This document shows, one piece after another, positions 20,365 through 30,577 of a stretch of 32,771 nt of DNA. Position 1 is the first letter of the stretch, and every line of letters starts with the position of its first letter. The notes under the pieces are model-generated. The model searched no databases. It was not told the origin of the DNA and was given only the letters and a program-made list of their open reading frames with translations. The position numbers and the translations under genes were made by a program. Origin of the DNA: Devosia equisanguinis (GTDB lineage: Bacteria > Pseudomonadota > Alphaproteobacteria > Rhizobiales > Hyphomicrobiaceae); NCBI GenBank assembly GCA_945862355.1, contig CAMAYR010000032.1, positions 1 to 32,771 on the forward strand. The letters run 5' to 3'.

Positions 20365-22203
20365 ATGCGCATTCTGGGAATATCAGCCTTCTATCACGAC
20401 AGCGCGGCAGCGCTCCTGATCGACGGCCGCCCGATCGCGGCCGCGCAGGAGGAGCGCTTCACCCGCAAGAAGCACGATCCGGGCTTCCCCGTGCAGGCGA
20501 TCCGCTATTGCCTGGCCGAAGGCGGCGTTTCCTTCGACGAGCTCGACCATGTGGTCTTCTTCGAGAAGCCACTGCTGAAGTTCGAGCGTCTGCTCGAAAC
20601 CTATCTCGCCAACGCACCGCGCGGCTACCAGTCGTTCCGTATGGCGCTGCCCGTCTGGCTTAAGGAGAAGCTTTTCCAGAAGCCAGTCATGGTGAAGGAG
20701 CTCAAGCAGTTCTCCGCTTCCGGCAAGGGCATCGAGGAGAAGCTGCTTTTCGCAGAGCATCACCAGAGCCACGCCGCCTCGGCCTTCTATCCCTCGCCGT
20801 TCGATGAGGCCATCGTCCTCACCATGGACGGCGTCGGTGAATGGGCGACCACCTCCGTCGCCATCGGTCGCGGCTCGACATTGGAGACGGTCAAGGAGAT
20901 CCACTGGCCGCACAGCCTGGGCCTGCTCTATTCCGCATTCACCTATTACACCGGCTTCCGTGTCAACTCCGGCGAGTACAAGGTCATGGGCCTCGCACCC
21001 TATGGCGAGCCCAAGTATGCCGATCTCATCCTCGATAACCTGATCGACGTAAAGCCTGATGGCAGCTTCTGGCTCGACCAGAGCTATTTCGACTATGCCA
21101 CCGGCCTGACGATGACGAACGCCAAGTTCGACAGGCTGCTGGGCGCGCCGCCCCGCAAGGCCGAGAGCCCGCTGACCCAGCGCGACATGGACCTCGCTGC
21201 TTCCGTCCAGAAGGTCACCGAGGAAGTGATGCTGCGCATGACGCGCGACCTCGCCAAGACTTTCGGCATCAAGAACCTCTGCATGGCCGGCGGCGTCGCG
21301 CTCAACTGCGTCGCCAACGGCAAGATCCTGCGCGATGGCGCGTTCGAGCGCGTGTGGGTGCAGCCTGCGGCCGGCGATGCCGGCGGAGCGCTGGGGGCTG
21401 CCTACGCGGCCCATGCCATGCACGCCAAGAAGCCACGCTATATGAACGGTGCCATGGACGGCATGAAGGGCTCCTATCTCGGCCCCGAGTTCGCGCAGTC
21501 CGAGATCGAGAGCCGCCTCTCAAAGGCCGGCGCGCGTTTCACCACGTTCTCGGACGCCGACATGCTGGAGCGCACGGTCGACGCGCTCGAGGCCGGCCAC
21601 GCGATCGGCTGGTTCCAGGGCCGCATGGAGTTCGGCCCGCGCGCGCTGGGGGCCCGCTCGATCATCGGCGATCCGCGCAATGGCGAAATGCAGAAGAACC
21701 TCAACCTCAAGATCAAGTACCGCGAGAGCTTCCGCCCGTTCGCGCCCTCGGTGCTGGCCGAGGACGTCGGCGAGTACTTCGAGCACGAGGTCGAGAGCCC
21801 CTACATGCTGATGGTCGCGGACGTGAAGCGCAACCGGCGCCGCATGATGACGCCTGAGCAGGAGGCGCTGTTCGGCATCGACAAGCTCAACGTGCCGCGC
21901 TCGGACCTGCCCGCGATCACCCACGTGGACTATTCAGCCCGTATCCAGACCGTTCATGCCGAGACGAACCCGCGCTATCACGCGTTGATCTCCGCGTTCA
22001 AGAAACGGACGGGCTGCCCCGTCGTCGTGAACACGTCCTTCAACGTGCGTGGCGAGCCGATCGTTCATACGCCCGAGGATGCCTTCCGCTGCTTCATGGG
22101 CTGCGAGATGGAAACCCTCGTCGTCGGCAACTGCGTGCTTTCCAAGCCCGACCAGGACCCCGCCCTCAAGATCGACTACAAGGACAAGTTCGATCTGGAT
22201 TGA
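20365..22203 (+). CDS. NodU/CmcH-family carbamoyltransferase
   Basis: A 612-residue carbamoyltransferase. Such enzymes (NodU, CmcH, TobZ, SxtI) move a carbamoyl group from carbamoyl phosphate, through carbamoyl-AMP, to a hydroxyl of a sugar or natural product. The N-terminal Kae1-like domain begins MRILGISAFYHDSAAALL and carries the metal-binding H132-x-x-x-H136 in AEHHQSHAASAFYPSPFDEA, then LTMDGVGEW. Next come NSGEYKVMGLAPYGEP, CMAGGVALNCVANGK and GWFQGRMEFGPRALGARSI. The Carbam_trans_C domain ends with CPVVVNTSFNVRGEPIVHTP. GAGGGTCGAGAG precedes the ATG. Context with SxtJ- and DUF5989-like membrane proteins suggests a membrane-associated reaction; the acceptor is unknown. No biosynthetic cluster surrounds it, which argues for a housekeeping-type substrate. 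Confidence 0.93.
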   Translation: MRILGISAFYHDSAAALLIDGRPIAAAQEERFTRKKHDPGFPVQAIRYCLAEGGVSFDELDHVVFFEKPLLKFERLLETYLANAPRGYQSFRMALPVWLKEKLFQKPVMVKELKQFSASGKGIEEKLLFAEHHQSHAASAFYPSPFDEAIVLTMDGVGEWATTSVAIGRGSTLETVKEIHWPHSLGLLYSAFTYYTGFRVNSGEYKVMGLAPYGEPKYADLILDNLIDVKPDGSFWLDQSYFDYATGLTMTNAKFDRLLGAPPRKAESPLTQRDMDLAASVQKVTEEVMLRMTRDLAKTFGIKNLCMAGGVALNCVANGKILRDGAFERVWVQPAAGDAGGALGAAYAAHAMHAKKPRYMNGAMDGMKGSYLGPEFAQSEIESRLSKAGARFTTFSDADMLERTVDALEAGHAIGWFQGRMEFGPRALGARSIIGDPRNGEMQKNLNLKIKYRESFRPFAPSVLAEDVGEYFEHEVESPYMLMVADVKRNRRRMMTPEQEALFGIDKLNVPRSDLPAITHVDYSARIQTVHAETNPRYHALISAFKKRTGCPVVVNTSFNVRGEPIVHTPEDAFRCFMGCEMETLVVGNCVLSKPDQDPALKIDYKDKFDLD

Positions 22204-22234
22204 TCGTCTGCTTTCGAGGTGCTGCGCAAAAGCG

Positions 22235-22252
22235 ACGTTGGCGGGCCGACGT
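22235..22252 (+). terminator. Hairpin after the carbamoyltransferase
   Basis: ACGTTGGC (22235-22242) and GCCGACGT (22245-22252) pair over 8 positions with one G-T wobble, 31 bases past the stop. No T-run follows, so the call is tentative. Confidence 0.4.
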
Positions 22253-22327
22253 GGAGGATCCGCCGCAGACCTTAGCACTCCGCCGTCTCTGCCCTACTAT
22301 TGCTCTCGGGCGAATCAAGCAGAGCGC

Positions 22328-22530
22328 ATCCCAGTAGACGACAACTATCTTCGCGCCCTAGGGCGTGCCACGAACAATTTCGATTACTTGGAATGGGGGA
22401 TCGTCGGGCTAACCGAGACCATCAAGTTAGGATCTTAAACGAGGTGCGCCAACTGACAGCAGGCCAGATCGCCAGTAGGTTCAGCGTGAAGGTGCTTTCG
22501 CGCGGCATCCGCCATCTGCGCCATCCGCCA
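22328..22530 (+). pseudogene. Frameshifted remnant of a small hypothetical gene
   Basis: From 22328 one frame reads IPVDDNYLRALGRATNNFDYLEWGIVGLTETIK in protein-like composition, with no start codon at its beginning (ATC where ATG would fit), and stops at 22436-22438. The sense then seems to continue in another frame from 22432: ILNEVRQLTAGQIASRF. Together these resemble a family of short hypothetical proteins I recall with a LGRATYNFxxLEW core and a later TAGxIA segment. That suggests a lost start plus a frameshift. The recalled likeness is not verified, and the 3' end is a guess. Confidence 0.45.
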
Positions 22531-22916
22531 GGCTCCGCGCCGACCACCTTCACGGAGCCGATCTGATGGCAATAGCCGTGCGGCTCGCAGGTGTTTGCCG
22601 TTAGCACCGCCGCAATGCGATCGCTCAGCATCCCGTGCCCCCGTAGATCAGGACGAGCATCGAGCCACGCTGGCAGGCCCGACATCCGGCACCCTTCACA
22701 AGGGCGGGCCCAGCCATGTCCCAGGTGGGTGGCTGAGCCGTCATGAGCCCGCTGTGCGCGGGTCGTGGCCCATCGGTGGCCCTTGATGGGGCCTTTGTGG
22801 GTATGCTTTGCGGGGTAATCCGGCTATGATGCTCTGTCGGGTACTCCGTGCCCGGCATTAATGAGCACCGGCAATAGCTTCATCGCAAAATCCTGCATTG
22901 CCGATAATGACAAAAA

Positions 22917-23192
22917 ATGACGAGCAAGACGGACAAAAAGAAAATGGCAGCCGAACGGACTCCGAGCCTTCAGGACGCATTCCTCAACAACGTTCGCAAG
23001 AACAAGATTCCACTCACGATTTTTCTTGTGAACGGGGTCAAGCTCCAGGGCATCGTGACCTGGTTCGACAATTTTTGCGTGCTTCTGCGCCGCGACGGCC
23101 ACTCCCAACTGGTCTACAAGCACGCCATATCCACCATCATGCCCGGCCAGCCGGTCAATCTGATGGAGCCGGACACCGGCGAGGCGGGTTGA
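22917..23192 (+). CDS. hfq: RNA chaperone Hfq
   Basis: A 91-residue Hfq, a hexameric Sm-like protein that pairs small RNAs with mRNAs. The Sm1 motif is in [20 protein letters not shown] and Sm2 is in [12 protein letters not shown] (YKHA). The rest also matches alphaproteobacterial Hfq, with [13 protein letters not shown] at the start. Two starts are possible: ATG 22917 (MTSKTDKKK) or ATG 22944 ([11 protein letters not shown]), which matches the usual alphaproteobacterial N-terminus. Neither has a strong ribosome binding site. HflX follows 71 bases downstream, the classical hfq-hflX pair; the two may share a transcript. Confidence 0.96.
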   Translation: MTSKTDKKKMAAERTPSLQDAFLNNVRKNKIPLTIFLVNGVKLQGIVTWFDNFCVLLRRDGHSQLVYKHAISTIMPGQPVNLMEPDTGEAG

Positions 23193-23263
23193 TGCCGGTC
23201 CTGGCCGTCCGCGCTGGCGGATCGGCTCAATTGCCCGGAGGATTGGCCACTGAGTAGCACCAA

Positions 23264-24703
23264 GTGAGTAGACGCAAGCGTTCCTCCAAGGACGAGGCCG
23301 ACATCGAGGCGGCGGTCTACGACACCTCGGACACGTCGTCAGGCGAAACGTCGTCGGGTGACAGGTCTGTCGATGCTCGTGACGATGATGGCGAGCACGT
23401 CGAGCGCAACGGTATGCGTTGCGTCGTCGTCGTACCCGTTCCCGCCGAGCGGCGCGGGGCCTCCACGCCGTTGCGCTCGGCTGCGGATCGGGTGGCCGAG
23501 GCCGTCGGGCTGGCCAACGCCATCGAGCTGGAGATCGCCGCGACGTTGACGCCGCGACTGAACGATCCGCGGCCGGCGACCCTTCTCGGCAAGGGCAAGG
23601 TGGAGGAGATCGGGGAGCTGGTCGCTGCCGAGCACGCCGGCCTGGTGGTCATCGATCACGCGCTTTCTCCCGTGCAACAGCGCAATCTGGAGACGGTCTG
23701 GGGCGCCAAGGTCATCGACCGGACGGGTCTCATTCTCGAGATCTTCGGGCGCCGCGCACAGACCCGCGAAGGCCGCCTCCAGGTGGAGCTTGCCCACCTC
23801 ACCTACCAGAAGAGCCGGCTGGTGCGCTCCTGGACCCACTTGGAGCGCCAGCGTGGCGGCGCGGGTTTCCTCGGCGGCCCCGGCGAGAGCCAGCTAGAGC
23901 TCGACCGGCGCATCATCCAGGAGAAGATCGAGCGTCTGCAGAAGGACCTGGTCGAGGTCGTGCGGACGCGCGACCTGCACCGTAAGGGCCGCGCCCGGGT
24001 GCCCTACCCGGTGGTGGCGATCGTCGGCTACACGAACGCTGGCAAATCTACGTTGTTCAACCGGCTGACGGGCGCGGGGGTGCTGGCCAAGGATCAGGTG
24101 TTCGCTACGCTCGATCCGACGATGCGCGAGATCAGGCTGCCGGCGGGGCGCCGGGTCATACTGTCGGACACGGTGGGTTTCATCTCCGATCTGCCGACCA
24201 CGCTGGTGGCGGCTTTCCGCGCGACGCTGGAGGAAGTCATCACCGCCGATCTCGTTCTTCACGTGCGCGACATCGCTTCCGCGGAGAGTGCCGCTCAGCG
24301 CGCCGACGTCGACCATGTTCTGGCCGATCTCGGCGTCGACGAGCTCGAGGCAGCCCGGCGCGTGCTCGAGGTGTGGAACAAGATCGACTGCCTTGGTCCT
24401 GAGAGCCGCGACGAGACCGAGAACGCCGCCCGGCGGATGGAGCCGCGGCCTGTGCTCGTCTCCGCCGTCTCCGGCGAAGGCGTCGAGGACCTGCTCGCCG
24501 AGATCGAGCGGCGCATCTCCGGCCGCGACGAGATCATCGAGCTGACCCTGCCGGCGAGTTCCGGCAAGCTCGCCCATTGGCTGCACGAGAACGCCGAGGT
24601 GATCAGTCGCCACACCGACGAGACCGGCGCCACGCACTACAAGGTCCGCGTCGATGCCGGGCGCAAGGCGCGGCTCGAGGCGAAGATGCGCAGCCCGACC
24701 TGA
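23264..24703 (+). CDS. hflX: Ribosome-associated GTPase HflX
   Basis: A 479-residue HflX, a GTPase that binds the 50S subunit and can split stalled or hibernating 70S ribosomes under stress. The N-terminal nucleotide-binding domain has ATLLGKGKVEEI, then the glycine-rich ERQRGGAGFLGGPGESQLELD linker. The G domain follows with GYTNAGKS (255-262), DTVGF (302-306) and NKID (near 373). The first 50 residues are Ser/Asp/Glu-rich with no family counterpart. The frame begins with GTG 23264, right after an in-frame TAG at 23255; GGAGGA lies 21 bases upstream, too far for that codon. A downstream start at MRCVVVV (23414) is possible. It is convergent with the ABC permease, 13 bases apart. Confidence 0.95.
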   Translation: MSRRKRSSKDEADIEAAVYDTSDTSSGETSSGDRSVDARDDDGEHVERNGMRCVVVVPVPAERRGASTPLRSAADRVAEAVGLANAIELEIAATLTPRLNDPRPATLLGKGKVEEIGELVAAEHAGLVVIDHALSPVQQRNLETVWGAKVIDRTGLILEIFGRRAQTREGRLQVELAHLTYQKSRLVRSWTHLERQRGGAGFLGGPGESQLELDRRIIQEKIERLQKDLVEVVRTRDLHRKGRARVPYPVVAIVGYTNAGKSTLFNRLTGAGVLAKDQVFATLDPTMREIRLPAGRRVILSDTVGFISDLPTTLVAAFRATLEEVITADLVLHVRDIASAESAAQRADVDHVLADLGVDELEAARRVLEVWNKIDCLGPESRDETENAARRMEPRPVLVSAVSGEGVEDLLAEIERRISGRDEIIELTLPASSGKLAHWLHENAEVISRHTDETGATHYKVRVDAGRKARLEAKMRSPT

Positions 24704-24716
24704 GAAGCTTTCAGGC

Positions 24717-25478
24717 TCACGTCTTCAGCCGGTAGCCCGTCCTGAAGATCCACCACACTCCGACGAGGCAAGCAGCCAGCATCGCGAGCACCATCGCGAC
24801 GCTGAGCCCGACGCCGACGTCCGAGGTGCCAAAGAAGCTCCAGCGGAACGCGCTGACGAGGTAGACGACCGGGTTGAACAGCGACACCGTCCGCCACAGC
24901 GGTGGCAGCATGTCGATCGAGTAGAACGTGCCGCCCAGGAACGTGAGCGGCGAGACGATGAGCAACGGGATCATCTGCAGCCGTTCGAAGCCGTCGGCCC
25001 AGATGCCGATGATGAAGCCGAACATGCAGAACGTCACAGCCGTCAGCGCGAGTATCGCGACCATCCAGAACGGATGCTCGATGCGCAACGGCACGAATAG
25101 CGCCGCCGTCGCCAGGATGATGAGCCCGATGAGGATCGACTTCGTCGCCGCTGCGCCGACATAGCCGAGCACGATCTCGAGCGGCGACACGGGCGCTGAC
25201 AGCACTTCGTAGATCGTGCCGGTGAAACGTGGGAAATAGATGCCGAACGAGGCATTCAGGATGCTTTGCGTCAACAAGGACAGCATGATTAGACCGGGCA
25301 CGATGAACGTGCCGTAGGCGATGCCGTCGACCTCCGCGATGCGCGTACCGATCGCCGCGCCGAACACCACGAAATAAAGCGATGTCGACAGCACCGGCGA
25401 CACGATGCTCTGCATGATGGTGCGCCAGGTGCGCGCCATCTCGAACATGTAGATTGCCTTGACCGCGTGAAAGTTCAT
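24717..25478 (-). CDS. ABC-2 type transporter permease
   Basis: A 253-residue integral membrane protein with about six hydrophobic spans and the ABC-2 pattern. The start [36 protein letters not shown] (in two parts) includes the R-T-W-R and P-x-x-x-x-x-L-Y-F elements. Later come [66 protein letters not shown] and a short cytoplasmic end. Such permeases pair with an ATPase to export drugs, lipids or polysaccharides. The ATG overlaps the stop of the ATPase gene by four bases, showing they form one transporter. Substrate unknown. Confidence 0.93.
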   Translation of the reverse strand: MNFHAVKAIYMFEMARTWRTIMQSIVSPVLSTSLYFVVFGAAIGTRIAEVDGIAYGTFIVPGLIMLSLLTQSILNASFGIYFPRFTGTIYEVLSAPVSPLEIVLGYVGAAATKSILIGLIILATAALFVPLRIEHPFWMVAILALTAVTFCMFGFIIGIWADGFERLQMIPLLIVSPLTFLGGTFYSIDMLPPLWRTVSLFNPVVYLVSAFRWSFFGTSDVGVGLSVAMVLAMLAACLVGVWWIFRTGYRLKT

Positions 25479-26401
25479 GACGCGCTCCTGACCAGATCGA
25501 CGAAGATGTCCTCGAGCGAGCTTTCCCGCGTCTCCAGATCGCTGAAGCGGATGCCGGCGGTGGCCAGATCGGTGAGTAGTGCGGTGATGCCGGTGCGCTC
25601 CGCCCGCGTATCATAGGTGAACACGAGGTTGCGGCCGTCGCCGGCCAGCGCGAGCTTGTGCCGCTCCAGCGACGTCGGCACGGTGTCCAACCGGCTCTGG
25701 AGATGCAACACGAGCTGCTTTCGGCCAAGCCTCGCGATCAGCTTCGCCTTCTCCTCCACCAGCACGATCTCGCCCTTGTTGATGATGCCGATGCGATCGG
25801 CCATTTCCTCGGCTTCCTCGATGTAGTGCGTGGTGAGGATGATCGTCACGCCGGACTGCGCGAGCTTGCGCACGATCTCCCACATGTCCTTGCGAAGCTC
25901 GACGTCGACACCGGCGGTCGGCTCGTCGAGGAACAGGATCTGCGGCTCGTGGGCCAGCGCCTTGGCGATCATGACGCGCCGCTTCATGCCGCCCGACAGC
26001 GTGCGGATCGTGCTGTCCTTCTTCTCCCACAACGACAATTCGCGCAGTAATCGCTCGATCAGCGCCGGGTTGGAGGGCTTGCCGAACAGCCCTCGGCTGA
26101 AATTGACGGTCGCCCACACCGTCTCGAAGGCGTCAGTCGTCAGCTCCTGCGGCACGAGGCCGATCATCGCGCGAACCGCGCGATAATCCCGGTCGATGTC
26201 GCGGCCATCGACGCGCACGTCCCCCGTCGTCCGTCGCACCAGCCCGCACACGATGCCGATCAGCGTCGTCTTGCCCGCGCCGTTGGGACCCAGCAGTGCG
26301 AATATCTCGCCTGGGCGGATGTCGAGATTGACGCCGCCGAGCGCGCGGAAGCCGCTGTCGTAGACCTTCGACAGGTCGGTGATGGAGATGATGGGCTCCA
26401 T
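25475..26401 (-). CDS. ABC transporter ATP-binding protein (ABC-2 type)
   Basis: A 308-residue ATPase, partner of the overlapping permease. Walker A is GPNGAGKTT (38-46), the signature LSGGMKRR (135-142), Walker B and following [12 protein letters not shown] (155-166), the H-loop [18 protein letters not shown]-terminal domain of about 90 residues follows. This layout is that of DrrA/NatA-like exporters. The ATG at 26401 has GGAG about 10 bases upstream; the frame is open to 26551 but the added segment is Arg-rich and unlike the family. It follows ccrM on the same strand with 198 bases between, so a separate promoter is likely. Confidence 0.95.
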   Translation of the reverse strand: MEPIISITDLSKVYDSGFRALGGVNLDIRPGEIFALLGPNGAGKTTLIGIVCGLVRRTTGDVRVDGRDIDRDYRAVRAMIGLVPQELTTDAFETVWATVNFSRGLFGKPSNPALIERLLRELSLWEKKDSTIRTLSGGMKRRVMIAKALAHEPQILFLDEPTAGVDVELRKDMWEIVRKLAQSGVTIILTTHYIEEAEEMADRIGIINKGEIVLVEEKAKLIARLGRKQLVLHLQSRLDTVPTSLERHKLALAGDGRNLVFTYDTRAERTGITALLTDLATAGIRFSDLETRESSLEDIFVDLVRSAS

Positions 26402-26599
26402 GCGGGCAGGTCTCCGGCGTAAGGCTATGGTGAGCGAAGGCGAGCGAACGGTGCCATTCGTCCGCGCAGCAATGCGCAGCTGAACGGTGGCTCGGTCAAG
26501 GACGAACGACACCGAGGGGTTCCGACAGCATCGTGATGCAGCGTGGCGCAAGCGTGACGGGCGCGCACACCCTGCTTTGTGCGACGCGCACTGTGGCCT

Positions 26600-28121
<1,522 letters not shown>

Positions 28122-29423
28122 ATGCGCTGTCTGCCCATAGGTGCCGCCATATCTCCTCTCGATGCTTCGCCCGCCTCGCTGCCGGTACCGCCGCTGATCC
28201 GGCGCAATATCACGCTTTTCTCGCTGTGCCAGACGTTCACCGGCGCCGGGTTTCAGTTCGCCTACGGGTTCGGGCCTTTGATGGTGGTGCAGCTCACGGG
28301 CTCGGCGGCGCTGGCCGGACTTTCAGTTGCGCTGATCGGCTTCAGCCGGTTTCTGATCGCCTATCCCGTCGGCAAGATCACCGACACTTGGGGGCGGCGG
28401 CCCGGCATCATGCTGGGTCTGGTGCTGGCAGCCATTGGCTCGTTCATCACCGGCTATTCCATGCAATTGCAGAGCGCGTGGGTGCTGGTGCTCGGCCTGC
28501 TGGTGTTCTCGGCGGGCATGAATGCGACCCAGCAGATGCGGGTCGCCGCGACCGACATGTTCCTGCCCCACCGTCGCGCGGAGGCGCTGGGCTACGTTGC
28601 AATGGGATCGCTGTTCGGGTTGATCCTGTCGCCGCTGATCGTCGGTTTGTCGGAGCGGCTGGCGAAGGATTGGGGCATGGACCCGCTGGGCCTTCCCTGG
28701 TTGATGGTGCCAGCCCTCATCCTGCCGGGCATGGTGCTGGTTACGATGGTGCGCCCCGATCCCAAGGAGATCGGCATGAATCTCGCCCACTACTACCCCG
28801 GCTACGTGCCGCCGCCGCGCAAACCGGGTCCGGCAGTGAGCTTCACTTGGGGCGACATGCTCTCTCGACCGGGCATCCGTTTCGCTCTGATCGTGAATGC
28901 GTCGGGCCAGGGTAATATGACGATCGTGATGGTGCTGACCTCGCTGGTTTTGAACGCACAGGGCTACTCGCTGACCGAGATCGCGGTCTCGCATATGTTT
29001 CACACCATCGGCATGTTCGCCTTCACCATCCCGTTGGGGCGCCTCGCCGACCGCATCGGCAACGTCCGTCTGATGATTCCAGGCGTGGTGATCGCCCTCT
29101 TCGGCGCGGTGCTGGTCGCCTTTACGACCGGCTACTGGCTCGTGACGCTCGGTACGTTCCTGGTCGGGATCGGCTGGGCGGCGGGCAACGTCGCTGCGAC
29201 TGCGGAGATCGCCGACGCCTTCGAGACGCACGAGCGCGGCCGGGCGATCGGCGTGAACGAGACTGTTGCCGGCGGCGTCAATGTTGTCGCGGCCCTAATC
29301 ACGGGTCCGCTTATGGTCGCTGGCGGCTTGCCGGCGACGGGCATCGGCGCGGTGCTGTTCGCCCTGCCGCCGCTGCTGATGGTCATGGTCGCCCCGCGCC
29401 TGATCCGCGTGGCGTCGCGCTGA
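28122..29423 (+). CDS. MFS transporter
   Basis: A 433-residue major facilitator with about twelve hydrophobic spans. The N-half loop 2-3 motif is visible as VGKITDTWGRRPGIMLG (G-x-x-x-D-x-x-GRR), and the second copy in the C-half as LGRLADRIGNVRLM. The central cytoplasmic loop is around PDPKEIGMNLAHYYPGYVPPPRKPG. The substrate cannot be read from sequence, but the next genes encode an extradiol dioxygenase and a hotdog thioesterase, so an aromatic acid or its degradation intermediate is plausible. I set the start at the ATG 28122 (MRCLPIG), with GGAG about 13 bases upstream, because the open frame before it (from 27843) does not read like protein. Confidence 0.9.
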   Translation: MRCLPIGAAISPLDASPASLPVPPLIRRNITLFSLCQTFTGAGFQFAYGFGPLMVVQLTGSAALAGLSVALIGFSRFLIAYPVGKITDTWGRRPGIMLGLVLAAIGSFITGYSMQLQSAWVLVLGLLVFSAGMNATQQMRVAATDMFLPHRRAEALGYVAMGSLFGLILSPLIVGLSERLAKDWGMDPLGLPWLMVPALILPGMVLVTMVRPDPKEIGMNLAHYYPGYVPPPRKPGPAVSFTWGDMLSRPGIRFALIVNASGQGNMTIVMVLTSLVLNAQGYSLTEIAVSHMFHTIGMFAFTIPLGRLADRIGNVRLMIPGVVIALFGAVLVAFTTGYWLVTLGTFLVGIGWAAGNVAATAEIADAFETHERGRAIGVNETVAGGVNVVAALITGPLMVAGGLPATGIGAVLFALPPLLMVMVAPRLIRVASR

Positions 29424-29532
29424 GCCGGACTTTGCCGACGGTTGACAGCGGCGAGCCGCGGCGCGACTTGTTCAGCCCAGCGCGTCTGCATTGTCGCGGA
29501 CGCGGCATGTCCGCCAACTCGGAGCAGGCCTC

Positions 29533-30576
29533 ATGTCATCGACACCGGCGAGCCGCAGCCCGATTCCCGATTTCCGCCCACAGTCGCTGGGCTACATCGG
29601 AATGCGCGCAAAGGATCTGGACGAGTGGGCGGGCTACGGCACGAGGCTCCTCGGCATGCAGCTCGTCGAGAAGGGCAAGCGCCAGCTCGCCCTGCGCATG
29701 GACGACCACAAGCAGCGCCTCATCGTCGATGCCGACGGCGGCGAGGGCGTCGGCTGCTACGGCTGGGAGATGGAGAGCGCCGCAGCCCTCGACCGTCTCG
29801 CCGCGCACCTCGACGCCAACGGCGTCCGCTTCGCTCGCGGCAGCAAGGCGCTGGCGTCGGACCGGCTCGTCACGGACCTCATCTCGCTGAAGGATCCGGT
29901 CGGCAACCAGATCGAGTTCTTTCATGGCGCGGCGGTCACGCCCGAGCCGTTCGTGCCGGGCCGCAACATCTCCGGCTTTCGTACCGGCCCGCTCGGCCTC
30001 GGCCACGTCGTGATGATGGTCGACCGCATCGACGAGGCTTTGCGCTTCTATCGCGACATCCTCGGCTTCGGCGTCTCCGATTACTACGACAACCCGTTCA
30101 AGGCGTGCTTCTTCCACGTCAATCCGCGCCACCACAGCTTCGCGATGATCGAGACCGGCCAGCAGAAGGTCCACCACATGATGGTGGAGTTCTACAGCTT
30201 CGACGACGTCGGCCAGGGCTACGACCTCGCGCAGATGGAGGAAGGCCGCGTGTCCGTGACGCTCGGCCGCCACGCCGGCGACTACGTGACGTCTTACTAC
30301 ACCTGGAACCCCTCCGGCTTCATGGTCGAGTGCGGCTGGGGTGGCCGCTCGATAGATCCCGCGTCCTGGGTGCCGACAGAGCGCAAGGAGGGGCCGAGCA
30401 TCTGGGGCCACAACCGCGCCTGGCTGCCCGAGGCCGAGCGTAAGAAGGCACAGGCGCATACTCTGAAGAACGCAGAGAACGGCTTGCGCCGGCCCGTGCA
30501 GGTGATCGAGGGCAACTACGAGCTGATGCCCGGCACCTGCCCCTGGTGGGACCGCGCGATAGCGAAGCGGGCTTGA
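29533..30576 (+). CDS. Type I extradiol ring-cleavage dioxygenase (two VOC domains)
   Basis: A 347-residue iron-dependent dioxygenase of the BphC/catechol 2,3-dioxygenase type. Two VOC domains: a structural N-terminal one (1-145) and a catalytic C-terminal one. The metal ligands are visible by comparison with BphC: H158 (GLGHVVMMVD), H215 (KVHHMMVEF) and E266 (GFMVECGWG). The second-shell His (H200/H201 in NPRHHSFAM) and Tyr (Y255-Y256) are also present. Such enzymes cleave catechol rings next to the hydroxyls. Start ATG 29533 follows GGAGCAGG. The thioesterase gene begins one base after its stop, so the two share a transcript. Exact catechol substrate unknown. Confidence 0.92.
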   Translation: MSSTPASRSPIPDFRPQSLGYIGMRAKDLDEWAGYGTRLLGMQLVEKGKRQLALRMDDHKQRLIVDADGGEGVGCYGWEMESAAALDRLAAHLDANGVRFARGSKALASDRLVTDLISLKDPVGNQIEFFHGAAVTPEPFVPGRNISGFRTGPLGLGHVVMMVDRIDEALRFYRDILGFGVSDYYDNPFKACFFHVNPRHHSFAMIETGQQKVHHMMVEFYSFDDVGQGYDLAQMEEGRVSVTLGRHAGDYVTSYYTWNPSGFMVECGWGGRSIDPASWVPTERKEGPSIWGHNRAWLPEAERKKAQAHTLKNAENGLRRPVQVIEGNYELMPGTCPWWDRAIAKRA

Positions 30577-30577
30577 G

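Larger units (their letters stand above)
22204..22916. other. 713-base gap between the carbamoyltransferase and hfq
   Basis: Largest gap of the window. From the left it holds the hairpin at 22235-22252, a decayed gene fragment (22328-22530, listed separately) and a 10-bp inverted repeat CGTGAAGGTG/CACCTTCACG (22485-22494 and 22545-22554). A bulged stem at 22767-22792 (GGCCCATC with GATGGGGCC) follows, then the AT-richer hfq leader. Minus-strand frames at 22422-22685 and 22625-22858 do not look like genes. The hfq promoter must lie at the right end. Confidence 0.5.

Noticed and set aside
22422..22858. Two minus-strand frames in the gap before hfq
   Set aside because: Odd Pro/Arg/Cys-rich composition, mutually overlapping, no start signals.
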